A stretch of DNA of 22,964 bases from Planctomycetaceae bacterium (GTDB taxonomy: Bacteria > Planctomycetota > Planctomycetia > Planctomycetales > Planctomycetaceae), in NCBI GenBank assembly GCA_027000105.1, contig JALTOP010000443.1:1-22964 (forward strand). Reading direction: 5' to 3'. Shown here in pieces: positions 1 through 8,800 of this stretch (its first letter is position 1; the number at the start of each line of letters is the position of its first letter). The position numbers and the translations under genes were made by a program. Under the pieces are notes generated by a model. That model was given only the letters and a program-made list of their open reading frames with translations, searched no databases and was not told the origin of the DNA.

Positions 1-1
1 A

Positions 2-244
2 AAACTGGTCAAAGCCGGCCGTCCACCGGTCGTGATCTGTAATCCGCAGGTTCGAGCCGGTCTGAAGCAGATTACTTCTTCTGCACTGCCCAAACTGGCC
101 GTGATCAGCTTGAACGAAATCACCCGTGATACCCAGGTGGAAGCACATGGGCAGGTCGATGCCAGTATTCTGTCGGTTTCACCCGCCAATAATCCACAAC
201 CACCCAACCAGGGACAACCTCCCATGACACAACAGGCAACGTAA
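2..244 (+). CDS. flhA: FlhA, flagellar type III export gate protein (C-terminal end only)
   Basis: This is the last 80 codons of a gene that enters from outside the window, in frame from base 2 to the TAA at 242-244. FlhA is the inner-membrane export gate protein of the flagellar type III secretion system, and its cytoplasmic C-terminal domain docks chaperone-substrate complexes. The visible residues PPVVICNPQVRAGLKQ followed by LPKLAVISLNEI match the conserved end of the FlhA cytoplasmic domain (typically a VRxxLRQ stretch, then LSYNEI). About 30 further residues rich in Asn, Gln and Pro form a poorly conserved tail. The next gene, flhF, is the usual partner downstream of flhA, which supports the call. 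The N-terminal membrane part cannot be seen. Confidence 0.9.
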   Translation, partial: KLVKAGRPPVVICNPQVRAGLKQITSSALPKLAVISLNEITRDTQVEAHGQVDASILSVSPANNPQPPNQGQPPMTQQAT

Positions 245-258
245 AGGCAAGGTACAAG

Positions 259-274
259 GTGCGTCACGACGCAC
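259..274. other. Short hairpin between flhA and flhF
   Basis: GTGCGT (259-264) and ACGCAC (269-274) form a perfect 6-bp stem with a 4-base loop, 14 bases after the flhA stop. No run of T follows, so it is not a convincing intrinsic terminator. It could be an mRNA-stabilising or attenuating structure, or chance. The rest of the 107-base gap before flhF shows nothing else recognisable. Confidence 0.3.
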
Positions 275-351
275 ATTACATCACTCGATAGTTAATCTGT
301 TTTTCGAATCAGTCAGTTGAAGATAACATTGAAGATAGCAAGGACAAGTTG

Positions 352-1728
352 ATGCCGGACATCAAAACATTTCGCGCCGAGACAATGAACGAAGCCCTGC
401 ATCTGGTCAGACAGGAACTCGGTCCCGATGCGTTCATTTTGCACACGCGACAAATCCCGATCAAATCTCTTTTCCCCTGGCAGAAAGAACGGTTCGAGAC
501 GGAGATTGTCGCTTTGGCTGGCGAAGAAACTCCCTCTTCAAAGACGCAGCAGTCGAAGCCTTTTCAATCGATTCCATCATATTCAAAGCGACAACAGATA
601 GCCTCGGAGGCGTCCCTCAGGCAGAGAAGCAATCAACCGCCGGTGTCGAATTCCCGTTCTCGTTTTTCTGGCGAGAATTCGATGCCAACGAGTCGAGTAA
701 CAGAAAACAGAATCCACACACCGACATCTGCAGCCGAACCGCTTGCACCGGGACAACCGACATTAGAACGATCGATATCGGAAGTCCCGACATCGGAAGC
801 CCCGAAAACGGAAGAAGCGAAAACGGAATCAGCCAGATTGGAAAGGCTCGTCAACGAACGGCTGGATGCATTGCAAAACATGGTGGAGCAGTTGACCCAA
901 CAGGTTCAATCGAGTACCTCGCCGAATATTCCGCCCGAACTGTTCGATGTTTACACCGAATTGATCGATTCAGATATCGAAGACGACCTGGCCCGCGAGT
1001 TGATCACCAGACTGAGGCATCGCTGCTCGCAGGAAGATCTGGAACATCCCGAACGGATTCGTGCGTATCTGCTTGGCATGGTGGAATCCCAGATCAACTC
1101 CCGGGAAGCGATCAAGGTCACGCCCGGCCAACAGAAAGTTGTCGCGCTGGTCGGGCCAACCGGCGTAGGTAAAACGACCACGATTGCCAAGTTGGCCGCC
1201 AATTTTCGTCTGCGGGATAACATCCGCATGGGGCTGATTACCGTCGATACCTACCGCATTGCCGCGGTCGAACAGTTGCGCACCTACGCGGATATTATCG
1301 ACTTGCCGATGAAGGTCGTGACTACCCCTCGTGAAATGAAACAGGCCGTCGAAGAACTTTCGCAGATGGATCTGATTTTAATCGATACTGCAGGGCGCAG
1401 TCCGCAGGATGACTTACGCATTCAGGAATTGAAAAACTATCTGAGCGAAATTGTTGTCGATGAAGTTCATCTCGTTCTCAGCGCGACAACCGGTTACCGT
1501 CATCTGAAAAAGACGGTTGAAAAGTTTTCTGCCGTGAAACCGACTTCGGTCATCTTCACCAAACTGGATGAAGCTCCCGGACTCGGCTCGCTGGTGAATG
1601 TCTGTGGAAAGCTCGGGCAATCACTCAGTTATCTGACAACAGGACAGAACGTCCCCAACGATATCGAACCGGCTGAACCGACCCGCACCGCCAACCTTGT
1701 TTTAGGGTACGAACGGATTGAAACATAA
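352..1728 (+). CDS. flhF: FlhF, SRP-type flagellar GTPase
   Basis: FlhF is the third SRP-family GTPase (with Ffh and FtsY). It sets the site, and often the number, of flagella by recruiting early basal-body components to the membrane. The protein is 458 residues. The N-terminal B domain opens with MPDIKTFRAETMNEALHLV and QELGPDAFILHTR. A low-complexity linker rich in Ser, Pro, Thr and Glu spans about residues 60-180. The NG GTPase domain follows, with P-loop GPTGVGKTT at 268-276, DTYRIAAVEQL downstream, DTAGR at 345-349 and TKLDE at 403-407. The in-frame TTG at 349 sits too close to the AAGGA at 340-344, so ATG 352 is preferred. It lies between flhA and flhG, the classical order. All nucleotide-binding motifs look intact. 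Confidence 0.95.
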   Translation: MPDIKTFRAETMNEALHLVRQELGPDAFILHTRQIPIKSLFPWQKERFETEIVALAGEETPSSKTQQSKPFQSIPSYSKRQQIASEASLRQRSNQPPVSNSRSRFSGENSMPTSRVTENRIHTPTSAAEPLAPGQPTLERSISEVPTSEAPKTEEAKTESARLERLVNERLDALQNMVEQLTQQVQSSTSPNIPPELFDVYTELIDSDIEDDLARELITRLRHRCSQEDLEHPERIRAYLLGMVESQINSREAIKVTPGQQKVVALVGPTGVGKTTTIAKLAANFRLRDNIRMGLITVDTYRIAAVEQLRTYADIIDLPMKVVTTPREMKQAVEELSQMDLILIDTAGRSPQDDLRIQELKNYLSEIVVDEVHLVLSATTGYRHLKKTVEKFSAVKPTSVIFTKLDEAPGLGSLVNVCGKLGQSLSYLTTGQNVPNDIEPAEPTRTANLVLGYERIET

Positions 1729-1758
1729 CAAAGCAACATGGGGTGACGCACTTGCTGG

Positions 1759-1788
1759 CCTTGAATGCGATTACCTTGAATGCGATAC
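1759..1788 (+). repeat. Two-copy 15-bp tandem repeat in the flhF-flhG gap
   Basis: CCTTGAATGCGAT occurs at 1759-1771 and again at 1774-1786, giving two 15-base units identical over their first 13 bases. A degraded third start (CTTTGATG) follows at 1789-1796. It lies in the 115-base non-coding gap between flhF and flhG. It could be slipped-strand duplication or a pair of protein-binding half-sites; nothing in the sequence decides between them. Confidence 0.6.
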
Positions 1789-1843
1789 CTTTGATGTACT
1801 GCGGAGTCTTTCCAGATTAAACCTGTCTACTGAATATCACTGA

Positions 1844-2764
1844 ATGTCAACCATGAATTCATCACCTACCGATCAGGCTTCGGTATTGCGATCGTTGATC
1901 GATCAACGTGCCAATAAAAACCAGCCTTCATCAGAACCTGATTCCGGCCCAACGCAGCGACACGCCCGAACCATCGCCATTTGCAGCGGTAAGGGAGGCG
2001 TCGGAAAATCACTGATCGCGTTAAACCTGGCGATCTCGCTTGCTCAGGCTAGTCGGAAAGTTTGTCTGCTCGATGCGAATTTGGGGTTGGGCAATCTCGA
2101 TTTGCTTTGTGGACTGAACGGCTACTGGAACCTGTCGCATGTACTAAGCGGGGCCAGACAATTGGAAGAAATCATTCTGAAAGGGCCAGCCGGAATTTCG
2201 ATTTTGCCGGGTGCTTCGGGATTGAGCGAACTGGCTGATCTGCGGGCTTCAGGAAGAGAACGGCTCATTCAGGAACTGACCCAACTGGAGCAGCAGTACG
2301 ATTATTTTATCATCGATAACGGCACGGGCATCTCTCGAAATGTGCGGCATTTTGCCTGTTCTGCGGATACCGTTTTGCTGGTATCCAGCCTGGAGGCGAC
2401 ATCGCTGGCGGATACTTATGCCGCGTTGAAAATTTACCAGGCGGCCCGGTTGCAGGATGTTCGGATCATTTTCAATCGGGCAGAAATCAGGCAAGCCAAA
2501 CCAGCGATTGACAATCTCAAAAAGACAGCCAGGCAGTTTCTGCAGTGCGAAGCGCACGTGATGGGATGTATTCCGGAAGACACCCGTATGCAGCAATCCG
2601 TTTCCGCAAGAGAACCATTATTGATCAGCCACCCGGATTCACCAGCCGGGTTGGCGATTACACAATTGGCCAAAATGCTGAACGCGAAGCACCACCGAAT
2701 CACTTCTGGTGAAAATCATCCTTTTGTCAAGCGGTTGTACGCCGACCAGCACTCCGCAGCGTAA
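1844..2764 (+). CDS. flhG: FlhG (YlxH/FleN), MinD-like ATPase controlling flagellar number
   Basis: FlhG is a MinD/ParA-type P-loop ATPase that stimulates FlhF GTPase activity and restrains flagellar number and placement. The 306-residue protein shows the deviant Walker A KGGVGKS at 50-56, the switch I region LLDANLGLGNLDLL with D77, and the Walker B-like IIDNGTGIS with D158. Upstream of the ATPase core, residues 10-16 read DQASVLR, an exact match to the DQAxxLR motif by which FlhG/YlxH N-termini activate FlhF. This strongly supports FlhG over a plain MinD. Only a weak ribosome site precedes ATG 1844; an in-frame ATG at 1853 is the alternative, but both starts keep the motif. It follows flhF by 115 bases. 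Confidence 0.92.
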   Translation: MSTMNSSPTDQASVLRSLIDQRANKNQPSSEPDSGPTQRHARTIAICSGKGGVGKSLIALNLAISLAQASRKVCLLDANLGLGNLDLLCGLNGYWNLSHVLSGARQLEEIILKGPAGISILPGASGLSELADLRASGRERLIQELTQLEQQYDYFIIDNGTGISRNVRHFACSADTVLLVSSLEATSLADTYAALKIYQAARLQDVRIIFNRAEIRQAKPAIDNLKKTARQFLQCEAHVMGCIPEDTRMQQSVSAREPLLISHPDSPAGLAITQLAKMLNAKHHRITSGENHPFVKRLYADQHSAA

Positions 2765-2818
2765 ACGGAAGGATGAAGCTGGAACCTGTTTACTTGATTT
2801 GTTTCTTTTTTACCAACT

Positions 2819-2831
2819 GTCAAACTTTGAC
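2819..2831. repeat. Perfect 13-bp palindrome downstream of flhG
   Basis: GTCAAA-C-TTTGAC is a perfect odd palindrome in the AT-rich 198-base gap between flhG and the 88-codon gene. Its right half overlaps a TTGACG that resembles a -35 element, but no good -10 follows at the right distance. It may be an operator half-site pair or chance. The remaining gap holds only short open stretches with no coding features. Confidence 0.3.
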
Positions 2832-2962
2832 GATTACATAATTTACAAGGAAAGGACTGAATTTACCAAAGATAAAATGCCGATCCTGAATAAGTAACGA
2901 TCTTTTTTCAATGCGCTTAAGTTGCGTAAAAATAAAAGAGCTTTCGAAAATCAGGAACGGAG

Positions 2963-3229
2963 ATGGCACTTCAATACGCTTTTCGTCTTGGCGCACTTGC
3001 ATTTGCGGTCACCTTGATCCGTGCCGCATTTGAAAAAACGTCGTTTACGGGCGGCCTGCAGGATTCATTTTGTGTCGGTTTGATCTTTCTTGGCATCGGT
3101 TTTGCGGTAGGAGAGATCAGTCGCCACATCGTTGAGGAGTTGGCTGAGCGGGAGTTCTCGCTAACCAGCTTGCCAGCAGAGACGGGCGTGATGGATGCGA
3201 AATCAAAAGCTGAGACCAAAGGTTCCTGA
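2963..3229 (+). CDS. Small membrane protein of unknown function between flhG and fliA
   Basis: I do not recognise this 88-residue protein. It has two short hydrophobic stretches, about residues 8-22 (LGALAFAVTLIRAAF) and 33-50 (LQDSFCVGLIFLGIGFAV), so it could be a small two-pass or hairpin inner-membrane protein. A charged amphipathic segment (EISRHIVEELAERE) and a polar, Lys-rich tail follow. The ATG at 2963 has AGGA at 2953-2956 and an adjacent CGGAG, giving a usable ribosome-binding region. Its place between flhG and fliA on the same strand suggests a role in flagellar assembly or regulation, but this is inferred from location only. No Cys or His cluster or catalytic signature is visible. 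Confidence 0.65.
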   Translation: MALQYAFRLGALAFAVTLIRAAFEKTSFTGGLQDSFCVGLIFLGIGFAVGEISRHIVEELAEREFSLTSLPAETGVMDAKSKAETKGS

Positions 3230-3410
3230 GACCGGACGGCTGGCGACGATTTCGCTACGTGAAGTGCCTGGAATGAAATCTCGAAAGCTGTCTTTCAAAC
3301 TGGCAGACATTTTTCAGATCGAATTCACCAATAGTTATTTTTATTAAATCACTCGGGCACACGTCTCTGGATGGACTACCAGGCCGCAAGGCAACAACGA
3401 GACACTCAAT

Positions 3411-3417
3411 GGAGGAG
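3411..3417 (+). promoter_or_regulatory. Ribosome-binding site that fixes the fliA start
   Basis: GGAGGAG at 3411-3417 lies 3 bases before ATG 3421 (5 bases counted from GGAGG). The earlier in-frame ATG at 3409 overlaps this Shine-Dalgarno sequence and has no good one of its own, so translation most likely starts at 3421. The preceding gap from 3230 shows no clear promoter or terminator. Confidence 0.75.
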
Positions 3418-3420
3418 TCA

Positions 3421-4206
3421 ATGGCGACGAAACTATCACAGGAAGAAGTTCTTGAACTCTGGAAAGAATACAAAAAAGACCAGACCAACCAGCGGTTGCG
3501 CAACAAGTTGATTGAACGGTTTTTGCCGCTGGTGCGATATAACGCCGAACGTGTCTGGGCGAAGCTGCCCGATGGTGTTGACCTGAACGATCTGATGAGC
3601 GCCGGCGTCTTTGGCCTGATGGACGCCATCGACGCGTATGACCTGAGCCGGGGCGTGAAATTCGAAACGTATTGTGTGCCCCGTATTCGCGGAGCCATGT
3701 TGGACGAACTGAGAACAATGGATTGGGTTCCGCGGCTCGTTCGCAGCAAAGCGAGCAAACTGGAGGCGGCTCGCAAGGCGGTCGAAGCACAATATGGCCG
3801 ACCACCAACAGATGAAGAAATCGCAGCAAAGATGGAACTGCCCATGGAAGAGTACGAGAAGCATAAAGCGGATGCTTCTGCGGTGAATCTGGTCAGTCTG
3901 AATAAAAAATGGTACGAAACCGACAGCTATAAGGATGTTCGCGAAATCGATATTCTGGAGGATGGCAAGGGCGAAGACCCGACCGACAGTATCCAGAAAC
4001 GTGACATCATGCGACTCGTCACGAAAGGACTCAACCGCAACGAGCGATTGATCATGATCCTCTACTATTACGAAGAACTGACGATGAAAGAGATCGGTGC
4101 TACGCTTGGCCTTTCCGAATCACGCGTAAGCCAGATGCACTCCAGCATCGTCAATCGATTGAAAGAACAACTCCGAAAAAGACGTCCCGAGTTTTCTCAA
4201 CAGTAA
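3421..4206 (+). CDS. fliA: FliA/WhiG-family flagellar sigma factor (sigma-28)
   Basis: This sigma-70-family group 3 factor directs RNA polymerase to late flagellar promoters. The 261-residue protein contains region 2 (about 26-98, with DLMSAGVFGLMDAIDAYD and FETYCVPRIRGAMLDELR, both typical of FliA/WhiG). Region 3 is at about 106-153 (RLVRSKASKLEAARKAVEA, then PPTDEEIAAKM). Region 4 is at about 195-253, with the helix-turn-helix LTMKEIGATLGLSESRVSQM at 220-239. A polar spacer with DILEDGKGEDP links regions 3 and 4. Length and order agree with FliA. The start at 3421 is chosen by the GGAGGAG directly before it. It is the last gene of the flagellar block and is followed by a strong intrinsic terminator. 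No anti-sigma gene (flgM) is seen in the window. Confidence 0.93.
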   Translation: MATKLSQEEVLELWKEYKKDQTNQRLRNKLIERFLPLVRYNAERVWAKLPDGVDLNDLMSAGVFGLMDAIDAYDLSRGVKFETYCVPRIRGAMLDELRTMDWVPRLVRSKASKLEAARKAVEAQYGRPPTDEEIAAKMELPMEEYEKHKADASAVNLVSLNKKWYETDSYKDVREIDILEDGKGEDPTDSIQKRDIMRLVTKGLNRNERLIMILYYYEELTMKEIGATLGLSESRVSQMHSSIVNRLKEQLRKRRPEFSQQ

Positions 4207-4274
4207 CATCTATTGAGATCATACAACGGATTCAGCAGGAAAAACCGGATACCGTTTTCTCGACACGTGCCCTC

Positions 4275-4315
4275 AAAGCACCGGCAGCCCCAATCCATTG
4301 CTGCCGGTGCTTTTT
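4275..4315 (+). terminator. Rho-independent terminator after fliA
   Basis: GCACCGGCAG (4278-4287) pairs perfectly with CTGCCGGTGC (4301-4310), a 10-bp GC-rich stem around a 13-base loop. TTTTT follows at 4311-4315, and AAA before the stem can extend the pairing. It starts about 70 bases past the fliA stop and closes the flagellar transcript. Confidence 0.9.
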
Positions 4316-4774
4316 GTATTGATACGGCAAGATGCCTCGAGACGCATCTTTGAAACTGCAATGCCTTCCGCCTTACCTGCATCGCAGCCCTCCTGATGAA
4401 ACATGGCGAACGAGACGGAACGCCACAGTGACTCTGACTCTCGCTACCAAGTCTCTCGCAATTAAATTTGAACGGAAGAAATCTCATTCCGGTTCGGACA
4501 CTCTCATCAAGCCGGAAGCTGCCCGAAAACTGCCGAGCTCTCAATCTTAATGCGTCATTCTGACACACCCCTGGTGACATATTGACGCAGTTATCGCGCT
4601 TTATTTCGCGAGCCTAAAAAAATTCTCAATATATTCCATAATGGATCTTGACGTCCTTATTTCTGGCTACTAATTTTCACGACAAAGATATCTGGATGAC
4701 CATATCTTGTTTTGTTTGATTAAGTAAGCCTGCAGACAGGGTTTGTCGTCGATGACCATTTTGATTGTGACTGG
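4316..4774. other. Gene-free stretch between the flagellar and nitrate blocks
   Basis: These roughly 460 bases hold no gene I can support. An open frame at 4332-4550 would encode 72 residues with no recognisable motif, no good ribosome site and no hydrophobic or domain pattern, so I leave it out. The second half is AT-rich, as expected upstream of a promoter. I looked for an FNR-type TTGAT-N4-ATCAA box, which nitrate operons often have, and found none with both halves intact. Confidence 0.5.
4648..4676 (+). promoter_or_regulatory. Candidate promoter for the nar operon
   Basis: TTGACG at 4648-4653 matches the -35 consensus in five of six positions. A 17-base spacer leads to TAATTT at 4671-4676, a weak -10. 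It lies about 100 bases before narC, between the fliA terminator and the first nar gene, where a promoter is needed. The -10 match is poor, so the call rests largely on position. Confidence 0.35.
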
Positions 4775-5722
4775 ATGGAAGTCATGAAGTTTGCACTGCA
4801 TGTTAATAGTTGCTCCCTTGTTCGAGGTTGGGGAAAAGCCTCTTTTCGAATTGCCGCAACGCTGGTTGCGATGGCGTTGCCTGCTGTTGCGATGGGACAG
4901 GAATCAGCCCGTTATTTTCGCGCTAATTGTATGACCTGTCATACGATTGGTGGCGGTCGGCTGACCGGTCCCGATTTGAAAGATGTGACGAAGCGAAAAG
5001 ATAAGGAGTGGCTGATCAAGTTCATTCAGAACCCCTCAGCGATGATCGATTCAGGCGATCCTTATGCTGCGAAGTTGCTTGAAGAGGCTCGTGGTGTCAA
5101 GATGCCGGTTGTGGCCGGGATGAATGCTGCCCGGGCTGCGGACATGATTGCCTTGATCGAAGCGGAATCGAAACTTCCCGAGTCGCAATTTCAGGGAGCG
5201 AAGTTTTCGACCAAACCGTTCACTGACAAGGATCGGGCGACCGGTCGGGCAATTTTCGTCGGCAGTCAAAAGCTGAAAAATGGGGGAACTGCCTGTAACT
5301 CCTGTCACAGCATGTACGACCTGCCCGCATTTGGTGGTGGACGGCTTGGGCCAGATTTGACGCTGGTTTATGAGCGGCTCAAAGGTCGTAAAGCGTTGAG
5401 TGCCTGGCTGATTTCGCCAGCGACTGAAACGATGCAACCGGTTTTCAAAGATCATCCGCTGGAAGTGGAAGAGATCAATTCGTTGGTTGCATATTTTGAA
5501 GAAGCAGCCGGGCATACGGAAGCGAACGCTTCGGTGACTCGCATCGCGTTTTTGCTGTCCGGTCTTGTTCTGGCGACCGCGATCATCTTTCTGTTTGATG
5601 TGCTCTGGAAGGGGCGTTTTCGTGCGGTACGTCGACCGCTTGTTGAAGGGATTAGAAGAGCGATTCATCGGGGGCCTCAAACTGCTGGCTCTGCCTCTGT
5701 CGCGGCGGAAGCGGACGGCTGA
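4775..5722 (+). CDS. narC: NarC-like membrane-anchored dihaem cytochrome c of nitrate reductase
   Basis: A periplasmic dihaem c-type cytochrome likely to pass electrons to or from the nitrate reductase. Of 315 residues, the first 40 or so form a signal peptide (hydrophobic core IAATLVAMALPAVAMG). Haem sites CMTCH at 52-56 and CNSCH at 174-178 follow, each in a cytochrome c fold with likely Met ligands at M110 and M220. A C-terminal membrane segment spans about 255-277, with a basic tail (RFRAVRRP) that should be cytoplasmic. In Thermus thermophilus, narC is a dihaem cytochrome gene heading narCGHJIK and part of the enzyme; position and haem count agree here. The start is uncertain: ATG 4775 lacks a clear ribosome site, and ATG 4784 is possible. 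The gene is 96 bases before narG. Confidence 0.8.
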   Translation: MEVMKFALHVNSCSLVRGWGKASFRIAATLVAMALPAVAMGQESARYFRANCMTCHTIGGGRLTGPDLKDVTKRKDKEWLIKFIQNPSAMIDSGDPYAAKLLEEARGVKMPVVAGMNAARAADMIALIEAESKLPESQFQGAKFSTKPFTDKDRATGRAIFVGSQKLKNGGTACNSCHSMYDLPAFGGGRLGPDLTLVYERLKGRKALSAWLISPATETMQPVFKDHPLEVEEINSLVAYFEEAAGHTEANASVTRIAFLLSGLVLATAIIFLFDVLWKGRFRAVRRPLVEGIRRAIHRGPQTAGSASVAAEADG

Positions 5723-5818
5723 CAACAGTTGTCCGATTCGTGTCTGGTCAGTCGTGTGTTGCGTGAGAAGCTGAGAAATCAATCGTTGTTAGTCTGGATG
5801 AGAACGAGGTAGGAAAGA

Positions 5819-8800
5819 ATGATGAGAGATGCCATTGCCTGGATTCGTGACGAGGTTAATCCGCAAAATCGCCAGTGGGAAGAGTTCTATCGTAACCGCT
5901 GGTCACACGACAAGGTTGTCCGCAGTACGCATGGCGTGAATTGCACGGGCGGTTGCACCTGGAATATTCATGTGAAGGATGGCATTGTCACCTGGGAGAT
6001 GCAAGGTCTCGATTATCCGCTGTTGGAAGACGGGATCCCACCTTACGAACCACGCGGTTGCCAGCGGGGGATTTCCTACAGTTGGTATCTCTACAGTCCG
6101 CTTCGCGTGAAATACCCTTACATTCGTGGGGTGTTGCTCGATTTATGGAAGCAGGCCAGAGCCGACTACAGCGACCCGGCCGATGCGTGGAAGGCGTTGG
6201 TCGAAGATCCGGAGAAGCGTCAGCGTTGGCAGAAAGCACGCGGAAAAGGGGGCTTCCGTCGAACGAATTGGGAAACAGTTCTGGAGATCATTTCGGCCTC
6301 GATGGTCGGAACGATTCAAAAACATGGGCCAGATCGTATCGCGGGGTTCTCGCCCATTCCTGCGATGTCGATGATCAGCTACGCTTCCGGTGCACGGTTG
6401 ATGCAGCTTGTTGGCGGGGTGTCGCTTTCCTTCTATGACTGGTACTGCGATTTGCCTCCTGCCTCTCCTGAAACATGGGGAGAGCAGACCGATGTGCAGG
6501 AAAGTGCGGACTGGTACCATGCGAAGCTGATCGTTTCGATGGGGGCCAACTTGGGGATGACACGAACGCCCGATTGTCATTTCATGGCGGAAGCTCGGCA
6601 TAACGGCACAAAGATGTGGGTTTTCTCTCCCGATTTTAACATGGTGGCCAAATATGCGGATGAATGGGTTGGTTTGAATGCCGGTCAGGATGGTGCCTGG
6701 TGGATGGCGGTCAATCACGTGCTATTGACCGAGTTTCATCACAAAAAGAAGACAGAATACTTTATTGACTATGTCAAAAAATATTCCGATTGTCCGTTTC
6801 TGGTGGAAATCAGCAAAGATGAAAACGGGACAGTGCGTCCCGGACAGTTGCTTCGAGCCGGGCGATTGGAAAAGTACCAAGGTGTGGAGAACGGGGAATG
6901 GAAATTCCTCATGTGGGATGAAGACGCTCATGAAGTGAAAATGCCGATGGGATCCTCCGGAGACCGTTGGGGCAAGGAACAGGGCAAATGGAATCTGCTA
7001 CTCAAGGACGGTATGGATGGTAGCGATATCAATCCGCAGCTTTCCTTCCTCGATGATTGCGACAGTGTGGTTGAAGTTGAGCTGGATGATTTCGGTGCAG
7101 GTGAGGCGCTGCATCGTGGTGTGCCTGTGAAGACGATCAAAACCGCGAGTGGCGAAGAAGTGCAGGTGGCGACCGTTTACGATATTTTGATGGCGCAGTT
7201 CGGTATCAATCGTGGTCTGCCCGGGGCATACCCTGCTGATTACAACGACGAAAACGCACCTTACACTCCTGCATGGAGCGAGCGGTACACCGGCATCGAT
7301 CGTGATGTTCTCATCAAGTTTGCTCGTGAATGGGGAACCACCGCCGAGCATACCAATGGACGTTGTACCATCATTATTGGTGCGGGAATCAACCATTGGT
7401 ATCATGGCAATTTGATGTATCGAGCCGGGATCAACGCGTTGGTTCTTTGTGGATGCGTGGGCGTCAATGGCGGCGGCTTGGCTCATTATGTGGGACAGGA
7501 AAAGCTGGCTCCCGCGGAATCGTGGTCATCGATCGCGTTGGCCAAGGACTGGTTCCCACCTTCACGGCTTCAAAATGCACCGAGTTGGCACTACGTTCAT
7601 TCGGATCAATGGCGATACGAGAAAAACTTTACCGATTATCACACCGTACCGAAAAATCCAAGTCCGAACAGCACAGCTGATGGGCACGCGATGGATATGC
7701 AAGTGCGAGCCGTGCGGCAAGGGTGGTTGCCGTTCTACCCGCAGTTCCCGGAAAACCCGTTGGAACTGGTGCAACAGGCCCGCCGTGATGGGGCGACATC
7801 AGACGAGGAAGTCATCGCCTGGATTGTCGATCGCCTGAAGAAAAAGGAGATGAAGTTCTCTGTCGAGGATCCCGATGCCGAGGAGAACTGGCCACGCGTC
7901 TGGTTTATCTGGCGAGGAAACGCGGTCGCCGGTAGCGCGAAAGGACACGAATACTTCCTGAAGCATTATCTGGGCACGCACAATAATGCCGTCTGTCAGG
8001 ATTTGGCGGAGGGAAATGTCCGCGAAGTCGAGTGGCACAAAAATGCCCCTCAAGGCAAAATGGATTTGGTTGTCGATGTCAACTTCCGCATGGATTCCTC
8101 TGCCTTGTACTGCGATATCGTACTGCCGACTGCAACGTGGTACGAAAAAGCGGATTTGAATTCGACCGATATGCACAGTTTCATTCATCCGCTCTCGCAG
8201 GCGGTACCGCCTTGCTGGGAATCGAAGTCTGACTGGGCAATCTTCAAGTCGATCGCCAAGAAGTTTTCAGAAGTGGCTGAGCCTCACTTCCCGGAACCGG
8301 TTGAGGACGTGGTGGCGGCTCCGTTGCCGCACGATTCTCCCGCTGAAATTGCCCAGCCGAATATGGATCAGTGGATTCTTGGCGAAGGTGAGGCGATCCC
8401 CGGTAAGACGATGCCCAATTTGAAAATTGTGAAACGGGATTACAAAAACGTCTACAAACAGTTTATCTCGTACGGGCCAATGGTTCGCAAGAACGGTCTC
8501 GGAGCGCATGGCACCAGTTACAGGATCGATGACGAATACGATGAGTACATGAAAACTCATCGTACCGAAACGTGGAACGGCAATACCTATCCATCGTTGG
8601 ATCGCGATGTTGATGTTTGTGATGCCATCCTCCATTTCGCGACCGTAACCAACGGGGAACTGGCTTATCGTTCGTACCAGAACATGGCGAAGAAGACCGG
8701 ATTGCCGTTGGAAAAACTTGGAGAAAAAAGTCGCAGTGTCCGCACCAGTTACATGGACATCCAAAGTCAACCGCGGCGGTTCATCAACAGCCCGATGTGG

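Noticed and set aside
2709..2897. A 62-codon plus-strand frame starting inside flhG
   Set aside because: It begins with GTG in the overlapping frame of flhG and has no ribosome site or family resemblance.
4332..4550. A 72-codon plus-strand open frame between fliA and narC
   Set aside because: No ribosome site, domain, membrane segment or recognisable family; it lies just after a strong terminator in what looks like non-coding DNA.
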